Part shown: in pieces, positions 13,788 to 14,973 of the stretch
Position numbering within the stretch: the stretch's first letter is position 1
Layout: each line of letters starts with the position of its first letter
Origin: an uncultured Bacilli bacterium
Lineage (GTDB): Bacteria; Bacillota_I; Bacilli_A; RF39; UBA660
Direction of reading: 5' to 3'
DNA: 14,973 nt
Assembly: GCA_934162325.1 (NCBI GenBank)
Contig: CAKPIH010000029.1
Location: 1-14,973, forward strand
The notes under the pieces: model-generated
The model's input: only the letters and a program-made list of their open reading frames with translations
Databases searched by the model: none
What the model was told of the DNA's origin: nothing
Translations under genes and position numbers: made by a program

Positions 13788-14508
13788 AGTAATATCTGGC
13801 CCTGATTTAGCCATGAATATATATAATCAATTAACTAAATTAGGAGTAAAAATATTAAATAAAAAAATAACAAGTATCGATTTAGATAACAAAATAATAA
13901 ATAACAATATCAAATACGAATATCTAGTAATAGCAACAGGTAGAAAAAGTAGAATGTTATCTCTAGAACATGAAAAAGAATTACTAGGAAAAGGAATAAG
14001 TACATGTGCCCTATGCGATGGTTTCTTCTATAAAGATAAAAAAGTAGCTGTAGTAGGAGGAGGCTCTTCTTCCCTTACCGAAGCATTATATCTATCAAAA
14101 ATATGTAAAGAAGTAATAATAATCCATCGTAGAGATAAATTAACCTCTGATAAATATTTAATAGATAAAGTAAATAGTACTAAAAATATCAAAGTACTAT
14201 ATAATAGTAATATAACTAAGTATAATCAAAATAACAATAAATTAACCTCAGTAATAATAAATAATAAAGATAACTTAGAAGTAGAAGGAGTATTCTTAGC
14301 CATAGGGAGTACTCCTAATAGTGAAATATTTAATGTAAATAAAGAAAATAACTATATAATAGTAGACTCTAATTACATGACTAATATAGATAAAGTATAT
14401 GCAATAGGAGATGTAATAAAAAAAGATTATTACCAGTTAAGTACAGCCTCTAGTGATGCCGTAGTAGCAGCTTCAAATATAATAAAAAGAGAAAATAAAA
14501 ACTCATAA
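13741..14508 (+). pseudogene. trxB: Thioredoxin reductase lacking its N-terminal FAD-binding start
   Basis: TrxB reduces thioredoxin with NADPH through FAD and a CxxC pair. Reading back from ATG 13813, the frame is already TrxB-like from 13741: GVLNEIPSIENYPGYEVISG then PDLAM, matching the GGQLxNTxEIENYPG region that lies ~40 residues into normal TrxB (~310 aa). A TAA at 13732 closes the frame, and the first ~40 codons, with the GxGxxG dinucleotide-binding motif and the start, are absent. What remains looks sound: YLVIATG, CALCDGFF with both redox cysteines, the NADPH site VVGGGSSS and HRRDKL, and the FAD-side YAIGDV. ATG 13813 has no SD. The 5' part overlaps the lgt end by 47 bp. I infer a deletion joining lgt to mid-trxB; a misassembly must be excluded. 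Confidence 0.8.
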
Positions 14509-14512
14509 AACA

Positions 14513-14541
14513 TTTACAAATAGATAAAATTATGATATCAT
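14513..14541 (+). promoter_or_regulatory. Promoter of lemA
   Basis: TTTACA (14513-14518), 17-bp spacer, TATCAT (14536-14541) preceded by TGA (14533-14535), the context again being TATGATAT. The ~25-nt leader carries AAGGAGGAG (14558-14566). Confidence 0.7.
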
Positions 14542-14572
14542 TAAATTGTAATAATTGAAGGAGGAGAAAAAT

Positions 14573-14973
14573 ATGGATATTGGAACAATAATTATTATCA
14601 TAGTAGTAGGAGTTTTACTTATTCTAGTATTTTATGCTATTGGCGTATATAATAGTTTAATAAATGCTAGAAATAAAGCAAAAGATCAATTCTCTCAAAT
14701 AGATGTCCAACTAAAGAGAAGAAGTGATATGATTCCTAATTTAGTAGAAACAGTAAAAGGATATGCTAAACATGAAGAAAAAACACTAAAAGAAGTAGTT
14801 GAAGCAAGAAATAAAATGGCTACTGCTAGTGGTATTAACGAAGAATTAGAAGCTTCTAATGCCGTAACAAGTGCATTAAACAAATTATTTGCTTTGTCTG
14901 AAGCCTATCCCGAATTAAAGGCTAATGAAAACTTTATGTCATTACAAGCTGACTTAAAAGAAACAGAAGACAA
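14573..14973 (+). CDS. lemA: LemA family membrane protein (partial, runs off the window)
   Basis: 133 codons of a LemA-family gene are present; the 3' end is outside. The protein begins with one membrane segment (~4-22, IIIIIVVGVLLILVFYAIGVYN), then the family signature NSLINARNKAKDQFSQIDVQ, LKRRSDMIPNLVETVKGYA, KHEEKTLKEVVEARNKM, and LNKLFALSEAYPELKANENF with LQADLKETED at the cut. LemA proteins have a helical bundle on one side of the membrane; their role in bacteria is not firmly known, and they are often next to a TPM or HtpX-type gene, which would lie beyond the window. ATG 14573 follows a near-ideal SD by six bases. It has its own promoter, so it need not depend on the damaged trxB upstream. 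Confidence 0.9.
   Translation, partial: MDIGTIIIIIVVGVLLILVFYAIGVYNSLINARNKAKDQFSQIDVQLKRRSDMIPNLVETVKGYAKHEEKTLKEVVEARNKMATASGINEELEASNAVTSALNKLFALSEAYPELKANENFMSLQADLKETED

Noticed and set aside
1..14973. CRISPR array, tRNA/rRNA genes, insertion sequence or prophage
   Set aside because: I saw no regularly spaced repeats, no cloverleaf or rRNA-like GC-rich stretch, and no transposase, integrase or phage proteins.

Overview
The window looks like low-GC Bacillota/Mycoplasmatota-type chromosome (Bacilli RF39-like gut lineages are one candidate; I cannot name a species). It is very AT-rich and nearly all genes lie on the + strand. Shine-Dalgarno sites are strong (AAGGAGG-type). Promoters use TTGACA/TTTACA plus an extended -10 of the form TRTGATAWNAT. 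The standard code fits: every Trp I checked is TGG, and all stops are TAA or TAG except one TGA at a rearranged gene end. The cell wall is Gram-positive in type, with a sortase, NlpC/P60 and glucosaminidase hydrolases, and Lgt.

Layout. Positions 1-59 are the tail of a surface-protein gene. Its last 84 bp, including the terminator, are repeated exactly at the end of the next gene (202-1683), a secreted beta-helix surface protein with a C-terminal NPATND sorting signal. A class B-like sortase (1759-2841) follows and is its likely anchoring enzyme. Next comes an unrecognised helical protein (2906-3772). The nusB - HipA-like kinase - xseA - xseB operon (3841-6621) couples transcription antitermination and exonuclease VII with a small HipA-fold kinase that has no HipB partner nearby.

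At 6721-9081 lies a signal-peptide surface protein made of an N-terminal domain and a six-cysteine module (module A, stop at 8113-8115). A second homologous module (8116-9081) continues in the same frame directly after that stop, with no promoter, RBS or signal peptide. It is either a nonsense-split gene or a silent cassette. A helD-type helicase (9227-11233) follows under its own consensus promoter. Two secreted wall hydrolases come next, each with a strong promoter: NlpC/P60 (11346-12047) and glucosaminidase-like (12110-12739). A structured non-coding stretch (12740-12960) leads to lgt (12990-13787).

The lgt 3' end runs directly into a trxB that lacks its first ~40 codons, including the FAD-binding GxGxxG. 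This looks like a deletion junction that gave Lgt a foreign out-of-frame tail and made trxB a pseudogene. The window ends inside lemA (14573-).

The common theme is the cell envelope: sortase anchoring, variable surface modules, wall hydrolases and lipoprotein maturation, interleaved with housekeeping nucleic-acid genes. The points most worth a second look are the lgt/trxB junction, the in-frame stop at an exact module boundary, the perfect 84-bp repeat, and the orphan HipA-like kinase inside the nusB-xseAB operon.
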